Assembly (NCBI GenBank): GCA_016744295.1
Contig: JADGEQ010000060.1
Span: 1-33,241 of the forward strand
DNA: 33,241 nucleotides
Reading direction: 5' to 3'
Source of the DNA: Desulfobacteraceae bacterium
Lineage (GTDB): Bacteria > Desulfobacterota > Desulfobacteria > Desulfobacterales > Desulfobacteraceae
A program made the position numbers and the translations under genes. The notes beneath the pieces are model-generated. The model searched no databases. It saw only the letters and a list, made by a program, of their open reading frames with translations, and was not told the DNA's origin. Positions 8,539 to 16,353 of this stretch are shown here, one piece after another; position 1 is the first letter of the stretch; each line of letters starts with the position of its first letter.

Positions 8539-9936
8539 TCAGGCGGGGCCTGGATCCCGGAATTGGGAAATGTCCATGTTCAGCCGCTTGATTATTTTCT
8601 GGATGGATGCCCTTTCAAGGCCGCTGATACGGGATGTTTCCGAGATGTTTCCCCTTGTGTCCTTGAACAGTTGTGTCAGGTAATCCTTTGAGAAAATATC
8701 CAGCACTTCTTTTTTGGCCTCCCTGTACAGAACACGGGATGTGGATGCAGGGGGCGGGTTGCCATCCACAAGGTGGATCAGGGGCAGATCGATGGTCTGA
8801 CCATTGGAGAACACTGCCAGACGTCTGACATAGTTGAGCAACTCCCGGACATTTCCCTGCCAGGGTTGCCGGGCAAGATATATCATGGCCATGGGGTCTA
8901 TTTCCATGGGGTCCATTTCCATTTCGCCACAGGTTTTTACCATGAATTCTCTGACCAGCAAGGGGATATCTTCCCGTCGCTCCCGTAAGGGGGGGACGGT
9001 TATGGACAGGACATTAAGACGGTAGTATAGATCCTGGCGAAAGCTGCTGTCTAAAATTTTTTCTTCCAGGTTCTGGTTGGTCAAAGCGATGATCCTCACA
9101 TCCGTGGTTTTTGAACTGCTGGAACCCACGGGTTTAACTTCCTTGTCCTGGAGAAATTTTAAAAGTTTGGCCTGGATGGGCAGGGTGATTTCCCCTATTT
9201 CATCCAGGATAAGGGTTCCCTTGTTGGCCGCCATGAAAAAACCGTCCCTATTCCTTTCCGCCCCGGTAAAGGCACCCTTAACATGGCCGAACAATTCACT
9301 TTCCAGCAATTGTTCCGGAATGGCCGGGCAGTTGAGGGCGTGGCAGGAGGCCTTGTTTCGTTTGGAAAGTTTATGGATTTCCCTGGCAATGTACTCTTTT
9401 CCGCTGCCGGATTCCCCGGTCACCAATATGGTGTAGTCGGTGATGGCAACGGCGGATATTTTTTCCAAAAGCTGTTTCATGGCGGGGCTTTCCCATTGGG
9501 AAAATTTGTCTGAACTCAAGGAGGAGACAAGGGCCTGGAGTCGTTTGTTTTCTCTGGCAAGGGTATAGTGCTGGATGGCTTTTTCAACCCGATGGTATAG
9601 TGCCTGACGTTCCAGGGGTTTGGTGATGAAATCCCATGCGCCCATTTTAAGGGCAGTGACCGCATTTTCAATGGTGGCAAATCCTGTGATCATGATGACG
9701 CACAAGTGGGGATTTACCGCTAGTCCCTTGAGCAGAAGATCGTGGCCGGACATGCCGGGCATGCGAAGGTCTGTGAGCAGAACTCCTATTTCAAGGGTGT
9801 TAATGGTTTCCAGGGCCTGTTCCCCGCTTGAATTGCCAATGATCCCAATCTGGGTAAACTGTTTTTTCAGTTGGCGGATAATTCCTTTGAGAAAATCCGG
9901 GTCATCATCCACCACCAATATTGAAAATTCTTTCAT
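8539..9936 (-). CDS. Sigma-54-dependent response regulator, NtrC/AtoC type
   Basis: This is a DNA-binding activator that remodels sigma-54 RNA polymerase when phosphorylated. The 465 residues divide into a receiver domain (1-120; acidic pocket VDDD at 9-12, phospho-acceptor D56 in LLTDLRMPG, K106 in FITKP) and an AAA+ domain (about 145-375). The AAA+ domain has Walker A GESGSGKE at 174-181, the sigma-54 contact loop GAFTGA at 221-226 and Walker B TLILDEIGE at 241-249. A Fis-type helix-turn-helix follows (about 415-460, RGNISETSRISGLERASIQK). The gene overlaps the upstream sensor kinase by ATGA, so the two are cognate. A consensus sigma-54 promoter lies just beyond the kinase gene and faces the YeiH-type operon, its most likely target. 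Confidence 0.95.
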   Translation of the reverse strand: MKEFSILVVDDDPDFLKGIIRQLKKQFTQIGIIGNSSGEQALETINTLEIGVLLTDLRMPGMSGHDLLLKGLAVNPHLCVIMITGFATIENAVTALKMGAWDFITKPLERQALYHRVEKAIQHYTLARENKRLQALVSSLSSDKFSQWESPAMKQLLEKISAVAITDYTILVTGESGSGKEYIAREIHKLSKRNKASCHALNCPAIPEQLLESELFGHVKGAFTGAERNRDGFFMAANKGTLILDEIGEITLPIQAKLLKFLQDKEVKPVGSSSSKTTDVRIIALTNQNLEEKILDSSFRQDLYYRLNVLSITVPPLRERREDIPLLVREFMVKTCGEMEMDPMEIDPMAMIYLARQPWQGNVRELLNYVRRLAVFSNGQTIDLPLIHLVDGNPPPASTSRVLYREAKKEVLDIFSKDYLTQLFKDTRGNISETSRISGLERASIQKIIKRLNMDISQFRDPGPA

Positions 9937-12395
9937 GGTTCTTCCTTCTTAATTAGGTGGTTTATCGGGTTGATCTGATCTTTATCGGGCAGGGCAGCCG
10001 GAAAAAAAATCTTAAACCGGGTGAGGGGGGCGTTGTCAACCTCAATCCGTCCCCCCAATTCATTGACAAATCCATATACAATTGAAAGTCCAAGTCCTGT
10101 TCCTTTTCCCACATCCTTGGTGGTGAAAAAGGGATCAAATATTTGGGATATGATTTTTTCGGGAATGCCGGGGCCGTTATCTTCAACACTGAGCATGACA
10201 CCATGGTTATCGGTTCTTTGGGTGGCAATGGTGATTTGGTCTCCTTTCTGCTGGAGGGCATCCACGGCATTTATCCAGAGGTTGGTGAGAATTTGTTCCA
10301 TGACGGCTGTATCACAAATGATTTGGGGAAGATTATTTCCAAGATTGGTGGTCAAAAAGATCTGTTTTGACTCTGCCTGGGCTTTGAATACCTCAAGTTC
10401 AGATTTTATCACGGTATTAATGTCACAGATACCTGACAATGTTTGTTTTGGCCGGGACAGGTTTAACAAATCCTGGACCACTTTTTTAGCGCTTCTGGTA
10501 TGCTTTAGGATTACATCCACATCCCTGTGGGTGTCAGGATTATCCACACCATCCTTAACAAGGTCGGCATAGCATTGGATCACTCCCAAGGGATTGTTGA
10601 TTTCATGGGCAATACCCGAGGCCATTTTGCCGATGGCGCTCAAGCGTTCCGCCTGGTGCATCCGATCCATCATCTGTTTTTCCAGGGTGATGTTCCGGGC
10701 ATAAAGAACTATCCTCAGGCTTGACTTGTCATGCCTTGGCAATGGATATAGATCAATGCTGAAATATCTTTCATCCGGGGTTTTAATTTCCTGGCTGATG
10801 GGATTTTCCTGTCGGATCACCTGGTCTAAAAAATCATATTCATCACAGGATCCATCCCCAAAGCAAAGAAATTTTTTGAGTTCTTTTTGCTGGTCAGCTC
10901 TTTTCTCTTTTTTGAGAATGTTTTTGCTTGCCGTGTTTGCAATGATAATATGGCAGTCGGCATCAATCAGCAGCAGGGGGTCTGAGATTCCCTCAAAAAT
11001 AGATTGGAGCATATTGTTTTGAAATCGAATATTGGAAAATGCCTGGATATTTTCGATGAGAATTCCCACCTGCTGACCCAGGGCCAGAAGGATATCCGGG
11101 TCCAGATTTTCGTGGACCATTACCTTGGACCAGGAAATGCGCAAAATGCCCCAGTGGCTTTCTGAGGATTTTATGGGAATATATAATTGGTTGTTTTGGA
11201 TGAGAATTTCATCTTTCCACAACAGTTCTTTGATGTCGGGATTCAGGGGGACCCTATTATTGTCCGGTTTCCAGGAATAGGATTTTTCCGAAACAACCGT
11301 GCAATGATAAATGACCTGGTCTGCATCAAAACGGTTGGCCACGCTTTCAAGAACCCCTAAAATCAATTGCCTTGTATCCATGGATCCCCCGAACCCCGAA
11401 AGGATCTTTACAAAAAGATGGACATCGCCCAAATGTTTTTTTGCCTTTAATTTGATCTCCCGGGTTCGATCCTCCACCTTAAGTTCAAGGTTTTGTGCAT
11501 AATCCTCCAATTTGTTCCGGGCATCTGAAAGACAGCCTGCCAGCTCATCAACCCCTTCGATCAATCCTTCAATTTCATCCCTTTGACCTAATCTGGTGAT
11601 GATCCCCTGTTCCTGTTCGCCTGAAAACCGCGTTTTAAAGATAAGGGTCAACTTGTGAAGGTTTTTCATGACCAATCGGTCAAAGAAGAGGCTGATCAGG
11701 GCGGCAAAACAAAAGATTCCCAAAAAATAGAGGGTCAGGTATTGGAGGGTGACCTCCTTTACGGGATTTTCTATCATTGCCAGGGGAAATCCTGCCACGA
11801 CAACCCCTCCTACTTCTCCCTGGGTATAATGGAATCCGTTTTTATCTCCGTAGATGTCTTTGAGTTCTTTGGGGGCATCCTCGGGGTTGCCATGGCATTG
11901 CATGCAGGATTGGGTGAAGGTCACCGGCCTTGCCACCAGGTGGAATCTTTCGTCTCCCACCAGGGTATCATCTTCCCAGGTTTTCAAGTTTTTATCCCTG
12001 TTGAAAACTGAGATGAGATTTCGTTCAAACTCATCCGGGGCTGAAGCAGGATTCCTGGGTTTGATGGAAACCCTCCTGTAATGATAGGCTGTTGTATCAT
12101 CTACCTGGAGCCGACCCATTATCTCCCTTGAAATGTAGGAGGAAGACATGGCCTTGAGGAGGAAGCTGCCCGGGGGGAGGGTGTCGAACATTTCAGGCCT
12201 TAAAACGGTTTTAACATAGTCTTGTATGGCATTGGACTGGGCCAGAAGCATCCTGGAGCGCTGGCTGATTTCCGACCGCATGATATGGTTAAGGTGAAAG
12301 TAGATGATGATGCTGATGCAGACACCCAGAGCTCCGGCAAACAATACCAATCCTGTGATAAATTTGAATCTTAAGCTGAATGTGGGTGACATCAT
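9933..12395 (-). CDS. Membrane sensor histidine kinase with periplasmic haem-binding (Tll0287-like/DUF3365) domain
   Basis: This kinase phosphorylates the adjacent sigma-54 response regulator. In its 820 residues, TM1 spans about 12-34 and TM2 about 217-238. Between them is a periplasmic domain with CMQCHG at 164-169, a CxxCH c-type haem attachment site, followed by IYGDKNGFHYTQGEVGG, typical of the Tll0287-like/DUF3365 family. The cytoplasm holds a linker and coiled coil, a GAF-like region (about 325-455), a PAS region (about 460-570), HisKA with H597 in GIAHEINNPLG, and an HATPase domain with EDNGPGIPEKI and GTGLGLSIVYGF. Haem binding implies redox, gas or sulfur-species sensing; the ligand is not known. 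Its 3' end overlaps the regulator start by 4 bases. Confidence 0.93.
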   Translation of the reverse strand: MMSPTFSLRFKFITGLVLFAGALGVCISIIIYFHLNHIMRSEISQRSRMLLAQSNAIQDYVKTVLRPEMFDTLPPGSFLLKAMSSSYISREIMGRLQVDDTTAYHYRRVSIKPRNPASAPDEFERNLISVFNRDKNLKTWEDDTLVGDERFHLVARPVTFTQSCMQCHGNPEDAPKELKDIYGDKNGFHYTQGEVGGVVVAGFPLAMIENPVKEVTLQYLTLYFLGIFCFAALISLFFDRLVMKNLHKLTLIFKTRFSGEQEQGIITRLGQRDEIEGLIEGVDELAGCLSDARNKLEDYAQNLELKVEDRTREIKLKAKKHLGDVHLFVKILSGFGGSMDTRQLILGVLESVANRFDADQVIYHCTVVSEKSYSWKPDNNRVPLNPDIKELLWKDEILIQNNQLYIPIKSSESHWGILRISWSKVMVHENLDPDILLALGQQVGILIENIQAFSNIRFQNNMLQSIFEGISDPLLLIDADCHIIIANTASKNILKKEKRADQQKELKKFLCFGDGSCDEYDFLDQVIRQENPISQEIKTPDERYFSIDLYPLPRHDKSSLRIVLYARNITLEKQMMDRMHQAERLSAIGKMASGIAHEINNPLGVIQCYADLVKDGVDNPDTHRDVDVILKHTRSAKKVVQDLLNLSRPKQTLSGICDINTVIKSELEVFKAQAESKQIFLTTNLGNNLPQIICDTAVMEQILTNLWINAVDALQQKGDQITIATQRTDNHGVMLSVEDNGPGIPEKIISQIFDPFFTTKDVGKGTGLGLSIVYGFVNELGGRIEVDNAPLTRFKIFFPAALPDKDQINPINHLIKKEEP

Positions 12396-12493
12396 TTAAA
12401 AGTTCTCCCTGGGGTGTTCCTTAAAATAACAGCATTCTTTTGAAAATTGCAAGAGATGTCATTGAAACTGACTCCTTGAGAACGCATGGGTGA

Positions 12494-12505
12494 AAACTCA
12501 AGTTT
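12494..12505. promoter_or_regulatory. Weak candidate upstream activator site for the sigma-54 promoter
   Basis: AAACT (12494-12498) and AGTTT (12501-12505) form a small palindrome about 90-100 bases upstream of the predicted start site. That is the distance at which NtrC-type activators bind. CTTGAG and CTCAAG occur as a wider inverted pair around it. The motif is short and could be chance. Confidence 0.2.
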
Positions 12506-12569
12506 CCATTCCGGAGAGGCTAAATTTCTAATCGTCCCTGATGCCAAGGCTCTTTGAAAAGAAAAGGAG

Positions 12570-12585
12570 TGGCACAGAGTTTGCT
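12570..12585 (+). promoter_or_regulatory. Sigma-54 (RpoN) promoter, full consensus match
   Basis: The sequence TGGCACAGAGTTTGCT has TGGCAC at -24 (12570-12575) and TTGCT at -12 (12581-12585) with exactly 10 bases between the invariant GG and GC. This is a complete match to the sigma-54 consensus TGGCAC-N5-TTGCW. Transcription would start near 12596, giving a leader of about 57 bases before the ATG at 12653. The divergent operon encodes a sigma-54 activator, which strongly supports function. Confidence 0.88.
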
Positions 12586-12652
12586 CTTACCTACTCATAT
12601 ATAGATCAAGAGAATTGTCGTTTTTATAAACCCGTTAAAAAGTGAGGCTTTT

Positions 12653-14410
12653 ATGGCAGAAGGTAACGGAATCGTAGTAGACCAGGGGCGGTGGGAATGG
12701 TCGGAAATGTGGAAAAAAGAGGATTGGTGGGCAATATGGATCGGTTTTTTTCTCCTTGTTACGGCCATGTTTATTTATTTCCCCCATGTGGGAGAAATGG
12801 AACAAATTATCAACAAGGCAGAGGCAACATATGGCCAGGATGCCCAGCGCACCAGCGCCATCAAAACCATTGCCTGGCATAAATTGTCCGATGCCAAGAA
12901 AAAAGCAGAGGCCAGAAAGATTTCAGTTGGCAAGTGGTTGACCAGCTTCACCGGCAAAACCCATAAGTGGAAAGACAATCCCATGGATGCCTTTTTCATG
13001 AGCCAGGAAAAAGCAGATGCCAAGGCCGACAACGCCAGGGCTAAATATGCAGAGAAAAAGAGTGCAGAAGATGCAAGTTTTGCCCTGGCCCTTGCAGCGG
13101 AAAAACTGGCTGAATCCGCAGGGTTCAAAGATACTATTTTAAATTCAGCCGCTTCTGTCTCCATTGACAAGTGGAGAGATGCAAAGCTTGCGGCCGGTGC
13201 TGCCAAAAAGAAAACCAGCCTAAAACCCTATAATCAGATTGGCAAACTTATGGGGCTGGGGGTGTTTTTCTGTATTCTTTTTGGTATTCCCATGTCAGTG
13301 ATGGGAGTTCCCTTTAAAAAATTTGCCATGGGCTTTGTCTTTATCTTTGGGGTGGCTATTGTGGCATGGTTCTTCAGTAACCAGGCAACCATGAAGCATT
13401 ATGGTATCGGGTATGCCGCCTGGGCGATTCTTCTGGGCATGCTGATCTCAAATACAGTCGGCACCCCCAAATGGGTCATGCCCGCAGTTCAGACCGAATA
13501 TTATATTAAAACCGGTCTGGTGCTGCTGGGAGCCAAAATTCTCTTTGAAAAAATCATCACCATTGGTACGGCGGGTATCTTTGTTGCCTGGGTGGTAACC
13601 CCCACGGTATGGCTGGTTACCTATTGGTTTGGCCAGAAAATAATCAGCATGCCCTCCAAACGGCTCAATGCGGTCATCTGTTCCGATATGTCGGTCTGCG
13701 GCGTTTCTGCCGCCATTGCAGCAGCCTCGGCCTGCCGGGCCAAAAAAGAGGAACTGACCCTTGCAGTGGGGCTTTCCCTGGTATTTACCGCCATCATGAT
13801 GATTGTGATGCCGGCTGTCATCAAGGGCACCTTCCCCGTTGACAAACAGATGATCCTTGGCGGTGCCTGGATGGGCGGTACCATCGATGCCTCTGGTGCG
13901 GTTGCTGCTGCCGGAGCCTTTTTGGGTGAAAAAGCCTTGTATGTGGCTGCCACCATAAAAATGATCCAGAATGTTCTCATCGGTGTGATCGCGTTTTTTG
14001 TCGCCCTGTATTTTACCACACGGGTGGAAGTGGAAGAAACCGGCGCAAAGGTTGGGTTGGGAGAGATCTGGTTCAGGTTTCCCAAATTTGTCATCGGGTT
14101 TATGGCGGCTTCCATTATATTTTCCATGATCTATTCAGGGTTTAATTCCGAATTGGACGGTCTTGGGCGTGCCATGATTGATAAGGGCACCATCAAGGGC
14201 GGTTCCGATCTTTTCAGGGGATGGTTCTTTACACTTTCCTTTGTCAGCATCGGGCTTGCAACCAACTTCCGTGAACTGAAGGAACATTTTAAAGGCGGAA
14301 AACCGCTGATTCTTTATGCCTTTGGTCAATCCTTAAACCTGGTTCTGACACTGGTTATGGCATATATCATGTTTTACGTGGTATTTCCTGAACTGACAGC
14401 AACCATTTAA
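12653..14410 (+). CDS. Long YeiH/PF03601-type putative sulfate/sulfite exporter family membrane protein
   Basis: The C-terminal two thirds (about 195-585) have roughly ten membrane segments and the family-defining region at 341-357 (VICSDMSVCGVSAAIAA), like the GxSA motif of YeiH-type proteins. Characterised or proposed relatives export sulfite or sulfoacetate-derived anions. The protein is 585 residues, whereas YeiH proteins are normally about 340. The extra N-terminus has one membrane helix (about 24-43) and a hydrophilic, Ala/Lys-rich helical segment (about 45-190). The start is supported by GAGG 10 bases upstream. The gene leads an operon behind a sigma-54 promoter, divergent from the haem sensor kinase pair. 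In a sulfate reducer a role in handling sulfite or another sulfur oxyanion is plausible but is inference. Confidence 0.82.
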   Translation: MAEGNGIVVDQGRWEWSEMWKKEDWWAIWIGFFLLVTAMFIYFPHVGEMEQIINKAEATYGQDAQRTSAIKTIAWHKLSDAKKKAEARKISVGKWLTSFTGKTHKWKDNPMDAFFMSQEKADAKADNARAKYAEKKSAEDASFALALAAEKLAESAGFKDTILNSAASVSIDKWRDAKLAAGAAKKKTSLKPYNQIGKLMGLGVFFCILFGIPMSVMGVPFKKFAMGFVFIFGVAIVAWFFSNQATMKHYGIGYAAWAILLGMLISNTVGTPKWVMPAVQTEYYIKTGLVLLGAKILFEKIITIGTAGIFVAWVVTPTVWLVTYWFGQKIISMPSKRLNAVICSDMSVCGVSAAIAAASACRAKKEELTLAVGLSLVFTAIMMIVMPAVIKGTFPVDKQMILGGAWMGGTIDASGAVAAAGAFLGEKALYVAATIKMIQNVLIGVIAFFVALYFTTRVEVEETGAKVGLGEIWFRFPKFVIGFMAASIIFSMIYSGFNSELDGLGRAMIDKGTIKGGSDLFRGWFFTLSFVSIGLATNFRELKEHFKGGKPLILYAFGQSLNLVLTLVMAYIMFYVVFPELTATI

Positions 14411-14421
14411 ATTCACAGGCT

Positions 14422-14455
14422 GCACCCGGGATGGGGTTTGTCTTGTCCCGGGTGC
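14422..14455 (+). other. Strong intercistronic hairpin after the YeiH-type gene
   Basis: GCACCCGGGA (14422-14431) pairs exactly with TCCCGGGTGC (14446-14455) around a 14-base loop. No T-run follows and the next gene starts 36 bases later with AGGAGAAG. It is therefore probably a stabiliser or partial terminator that lowers expression of the small downstream genes. Confidence 0.6.
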
Positions 14456-14491
14456 CAAGAACCTGCTAATATTCCTTGAGGAGAAGTTAAT

Positions 14492-14836
14492 ATGTTCGTT
14501 ATACCAATGAATAATCCAAAGGCAAAAGTAAAAGCATGGGGAAAGTTTGTTTTTTTCTCTTTGCTCATCTGGATTTTCGGGTGGGTTGTGGGACCCTATA
14601 TAGAAAAGAATATTCCCATCTATGATCAAATTGTCCAGGTGGTTGAAGAGCGGGATATCGATTCGGCAGCCTATATGTATATGGATACCGTTGGTTCCTA
14701 TGACGGTGAATATTATCTGACAGATTCCTTTAAACATTCCAAACGGGATGATTACGGGATGACCAAAGCCTTTTTTTTCGGCATCATTTCCTGTTTCTTG
14801 ATTTTAGGATTTGGCTGGCGATTCATTTTGGAATAA
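14492..14836 (+). CDS. Small two-helix membrane protein, unknown function
   Basis: I do not recognise this 114-residue protein. It has one membrane helix at about 18-35 (FVFFSLLIWIFGWVVGPYI) and a second at about 92-110 (AFFFGIISCFLILGFGW). Between them is an acidic, tyrosine-rich loop of about 55 residues (for example SAAYMYMDTVGSYDGEYY). With both ends basic and cytoplasmic, the loop would be periplasmic. AGGAGAAGTTAAT gives a good ribosome site at 14492. It follows the YeiH-type gene and probably works with it, perhaps as an accessory subunit of the transporter. Confidence 0.75.
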   Translation: MFVIPMNNPKAKVKAWGKFVFFSLLIWIFGWVVGPYIEKNIPIYDQIVQVVEERDIDSAAYMYMDTVGSYDGEYYLTDSFKHSKRDDYGMTKAFFFGIISCFLILGFGWRFILE

Positions 14837-14840
14837 ACCA

Positions 14841-15440
14841 ATGGCATCAAAAGAAAGTACTGGAAATATGGACAACAAAGAACTTGTATTGGCATATGAA
14901 AAAAAATTTGCAGCCCTCCTTGCCAACCAGGTGCTGGTTAAACCAAAACTGAGTGCCTGGATGATTTTTATTCCCTTTATTTTTATTTTTTATTTTCAGG
15001 ATTTTTCTGCCTATAAAAAACAGAGAAAAGCGTTTTTGGACAATTGGCTTCTTTCCAGAAAAAAGGCCTTGGATGAAGCTGAAGAAGCCATTGACCAAGG
15101 CAGAAAACCGGATACTACAACCCTTGCAACCCAAGCAAACCTGAAGGTCAAAGTGACGGACAAATATAATAGTTTGCTAAAGGTGATGGCCACCCATTAC
15201 ATTTCTTTGCTGAAGGCCAAGGGTGATACCTACGAGGCCTTGGTACGGTCTGCCTATGGAAACCACAAGGGCGATTTTCTTCTTTTTATGAATCAACTTA
15301 TTGATGCTGAAAAAGAATTAAACAAGGCATTGATTCCCCAACTTCGTAAAACAGAGGAAGGCGTGGGGGCCGTCGTTAAAAAGATTGAAAAAAATTCGGA
15401 ACAACTTCGTCGTCTGGAGCTCAATGAAATTTTTGAATAA
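14841..15440 (+). CDS. Membrane-anchored helical protein, unknown function
   Basis: This 199-residue product is unrecognised. After a charged N-terminus it has one strongly hydrophobic helix at about 39-57 (AWMIFIPFIFIFYFQDFSAY), then a long Lys/Glu/Ala-rich region likely to be alpha-helical or coiled coil. The C-terminal part (EEGVGAVVKKIEKNSEQLRR) also looks coiled. The ATG at 14841, four bases after the previous stop, is my choice although its Shine-Dalgarno is poor; the ATG at 14868 is an alternative. It is the third gene of the sigma-54 operon and overlaps the fourth. Confidence 0.7.
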   Translation: MASKESTGNMDNKELVLAYEKKFAALLANQVLVKPKLSAWMIFIPFIFIFYFQDFSAYKKQRKAFLDNWLLSRKKALDEAEEAIDQGRKPDTTTLATQANLKVKVTDKYNSLLKVMATHYISLLKAKGDTYEALVRSAYGNHKGDFLLFMNQLIDAEKELNKALIPQLRKTEEGVGAVVKKIEKNSEQLRRLELNEIFE

Positions 15441-15636
15441 ACTTCCATACTCAACCTTGATCCTTGCAGCGATTTTTATGTTATTGACACCCATGAGTCC
15501 CATGCCCCATGTTTTTGAAAAAATCCTCATGATTAAAGAGGGGGTTTTTTATAAACCATTGGATATATTTGATCTCTTCTTTCATGTGTCTCCCTTAATT
15601 TTACTGATTTTAAAGTTTTGGAAGGATCAACGTTGA
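15424..15636 (+). CDS. Small conserved-type two-helix membrane protein (often labelled RND transporter)
   Basis: The 70-residue product starts at an ATG inside the end of the previous gene (17-base overlap, different frame), which suggests translational coupling. It reads MKFLNKLPYSTLILAAIFML and has a second helix (FDLFFHVSPLILLILKFW), with PMSPMPHVFEKI between them. From memory, proteins with this PxTPxPH and DIFDLFFH pattern recur in sulfate reducers and are automatically labelled RND transporter, but the protein is far too small to be an RND pump. Its function is unknown; operon position links it to the YeiH-type transporter. A longer form from 15385 is possible. Confidence 0.7.
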   Translation: MKFLNKLPYSTLILAAIFMLLTPMSPMPHVFEKILMIKEGVFYKPLDIFDLFFHVSPLILLILKFWKDQR

Positions 15637-15819
15637 TTTTTGACACTATATATTCCAGCCAATGTAGCTGAGCCCCAAGAAGGATGAAACCACACATTAT
15701 CGTTCGAATACTTGGGAATTCATTATCGCATTCACATCCAGATGGGTTCCAACATCGTTTCGGTCCCTAGCCTTTGTCATATACGCCTCGGGTTTTGTAT
15801 TGTAGATTATCCTATTTTT

Positions 15820-15843
15820 AATTAGTTGATCTATCAACTAATT
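15820..15843. promoter_or_regulatory. 24-bp near-perfect palindrome, candidate operator
   Basis: AATTAGTTGAT (15820-15830) and ATCAACTAATT (15833-15843) are exact reverse complements around a central CT. Size, symmetry and the TTGAT/ATCAA core are typical of MarR-type or other winged-helix dimer operators. It lies about 90 bases upstream of a TTGACA -35 box and about 220 bases before the first gene of the operon. The cognate regulator is not obvious in the window, though the MarR-type gene at the left edge is a candidate. Confidence 0.55.
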
Positions 15844-15933
15844 GGAATATTCGGAAAGATGCATGGATCCTATAAGTATCACTTCTTACAGTTTAAAACT
15901 AACATTCTATTTGGATATTACTTGTTTTTTTAC

Positions 15934-15963
15934 TTGACAATGCAATTATTCTGTCGCTATGTA
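15934..15963 (+). promoter_or_regulatory. Candidate sigma-70-type promoter for the 2-oxoacid oxidoreductase operon
   Basis: TTGACA at 15934-15939 is a perfect -35 box. With an 18-base spacer the -10 would be TATGTA (15958-15963), a partial match. The palindromic GCTAT-N3-ATAGC motif overlaps this -10 region, so regulation there is possible. Confidence 0.45.
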
Positions 15964-16065
15964 ATAGCTATGAAATAGTTGTAGCAATTAATTGTAAAAA
16001 TTAGCTGCAAAGTCTAGTCTATTTCATAAAGGGTTATCATATTCGCAAATAAAGGGGGGGGGTGT

Positions 16066-16353
16066 ATGCCGTCTAACAAGTACTTTAAGCACGAAGGCCC
16101 GTGGTCCGATGCAAATGATCCGTTGATGTGCAGTGATACCGGCGATTGGCGAACCAAACGTCCGGTGGTGGATAAGGATAAATGCATATTCTGCGGGTTT
16201 TGTGCCATCTATTGTCCCATCCAGGTAGTAACCATGCAAGGGGATACCCATTTTGAGGCAGATTTAAGTTTCTGTAAAGGATGCGGGATCTGTGCCAAGG
16301 AATGTCCCAAAGATGCCATTGCCATGATATCAGAGGGGGAGTTCAAACAATGA
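16066..16353 (+). CDS. 2-oxoacid:ferredoxin oxidoreductase, delta (two-[4Fe-4S] ferredoxin) subunit
   Basis: This is the electron-transfer subunit that carries electrons from the thiamine-diphosphate centre to ferredoxin. Its 95 residues include the family-typical lead GDWRTKRPVVDKDKC and two clusters of cysteines, CIFCGFCAIYCP and CKGCGICAKECP, for two [4Fe-4S] centres. The N-terminal WRTKRP motif distinguishes it from free ferredoxins. The ribosome site is a run of nine G ending 3 bases before the ATG. The stop overlaps the alpha-subunit start by ATGA. The delta-alpha-beta-gamma order differs from the gamma-delta-alpha-beta order of common pyruvate enzymes. Confidence 0.92.
   Translation: MPSNKYFKHEGPWSDANDPLMCSDTGDWRTKRPVVDKDKCIFCGFCAIYCPIQVVTMQGDTHFEADLSFCKGCGICAKECPKDAIAMISEGEFKQ

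Larger units (their letters stand above)
15637..16065. other. Intergenic regulatory region upstream of the 2-oxoacid oxidoreductase operon
   Basis: No gene is visible in these 429 bases. They contain a large palindrome (15820-15843), a perfect TTGACA box (15934-15939), a repeat motif shared with the region upstream of 23601 (15952-15967), a perfect 10-base palindrome CAATTAATTG (15985-15994) and a run of nine G (16054-16062) used as the ribosome site of the next gene. No clear terminator for the preceding operon was found. Confidence 0.6.

Noticed and set aside
13621..14127. Long minus-strand open frame of 168 codons inside the YeiH-type gene
   Set aside because: It is the antisense shadow of a well-supported membrane-protein gene, with no motif and no ribosome site of its own.
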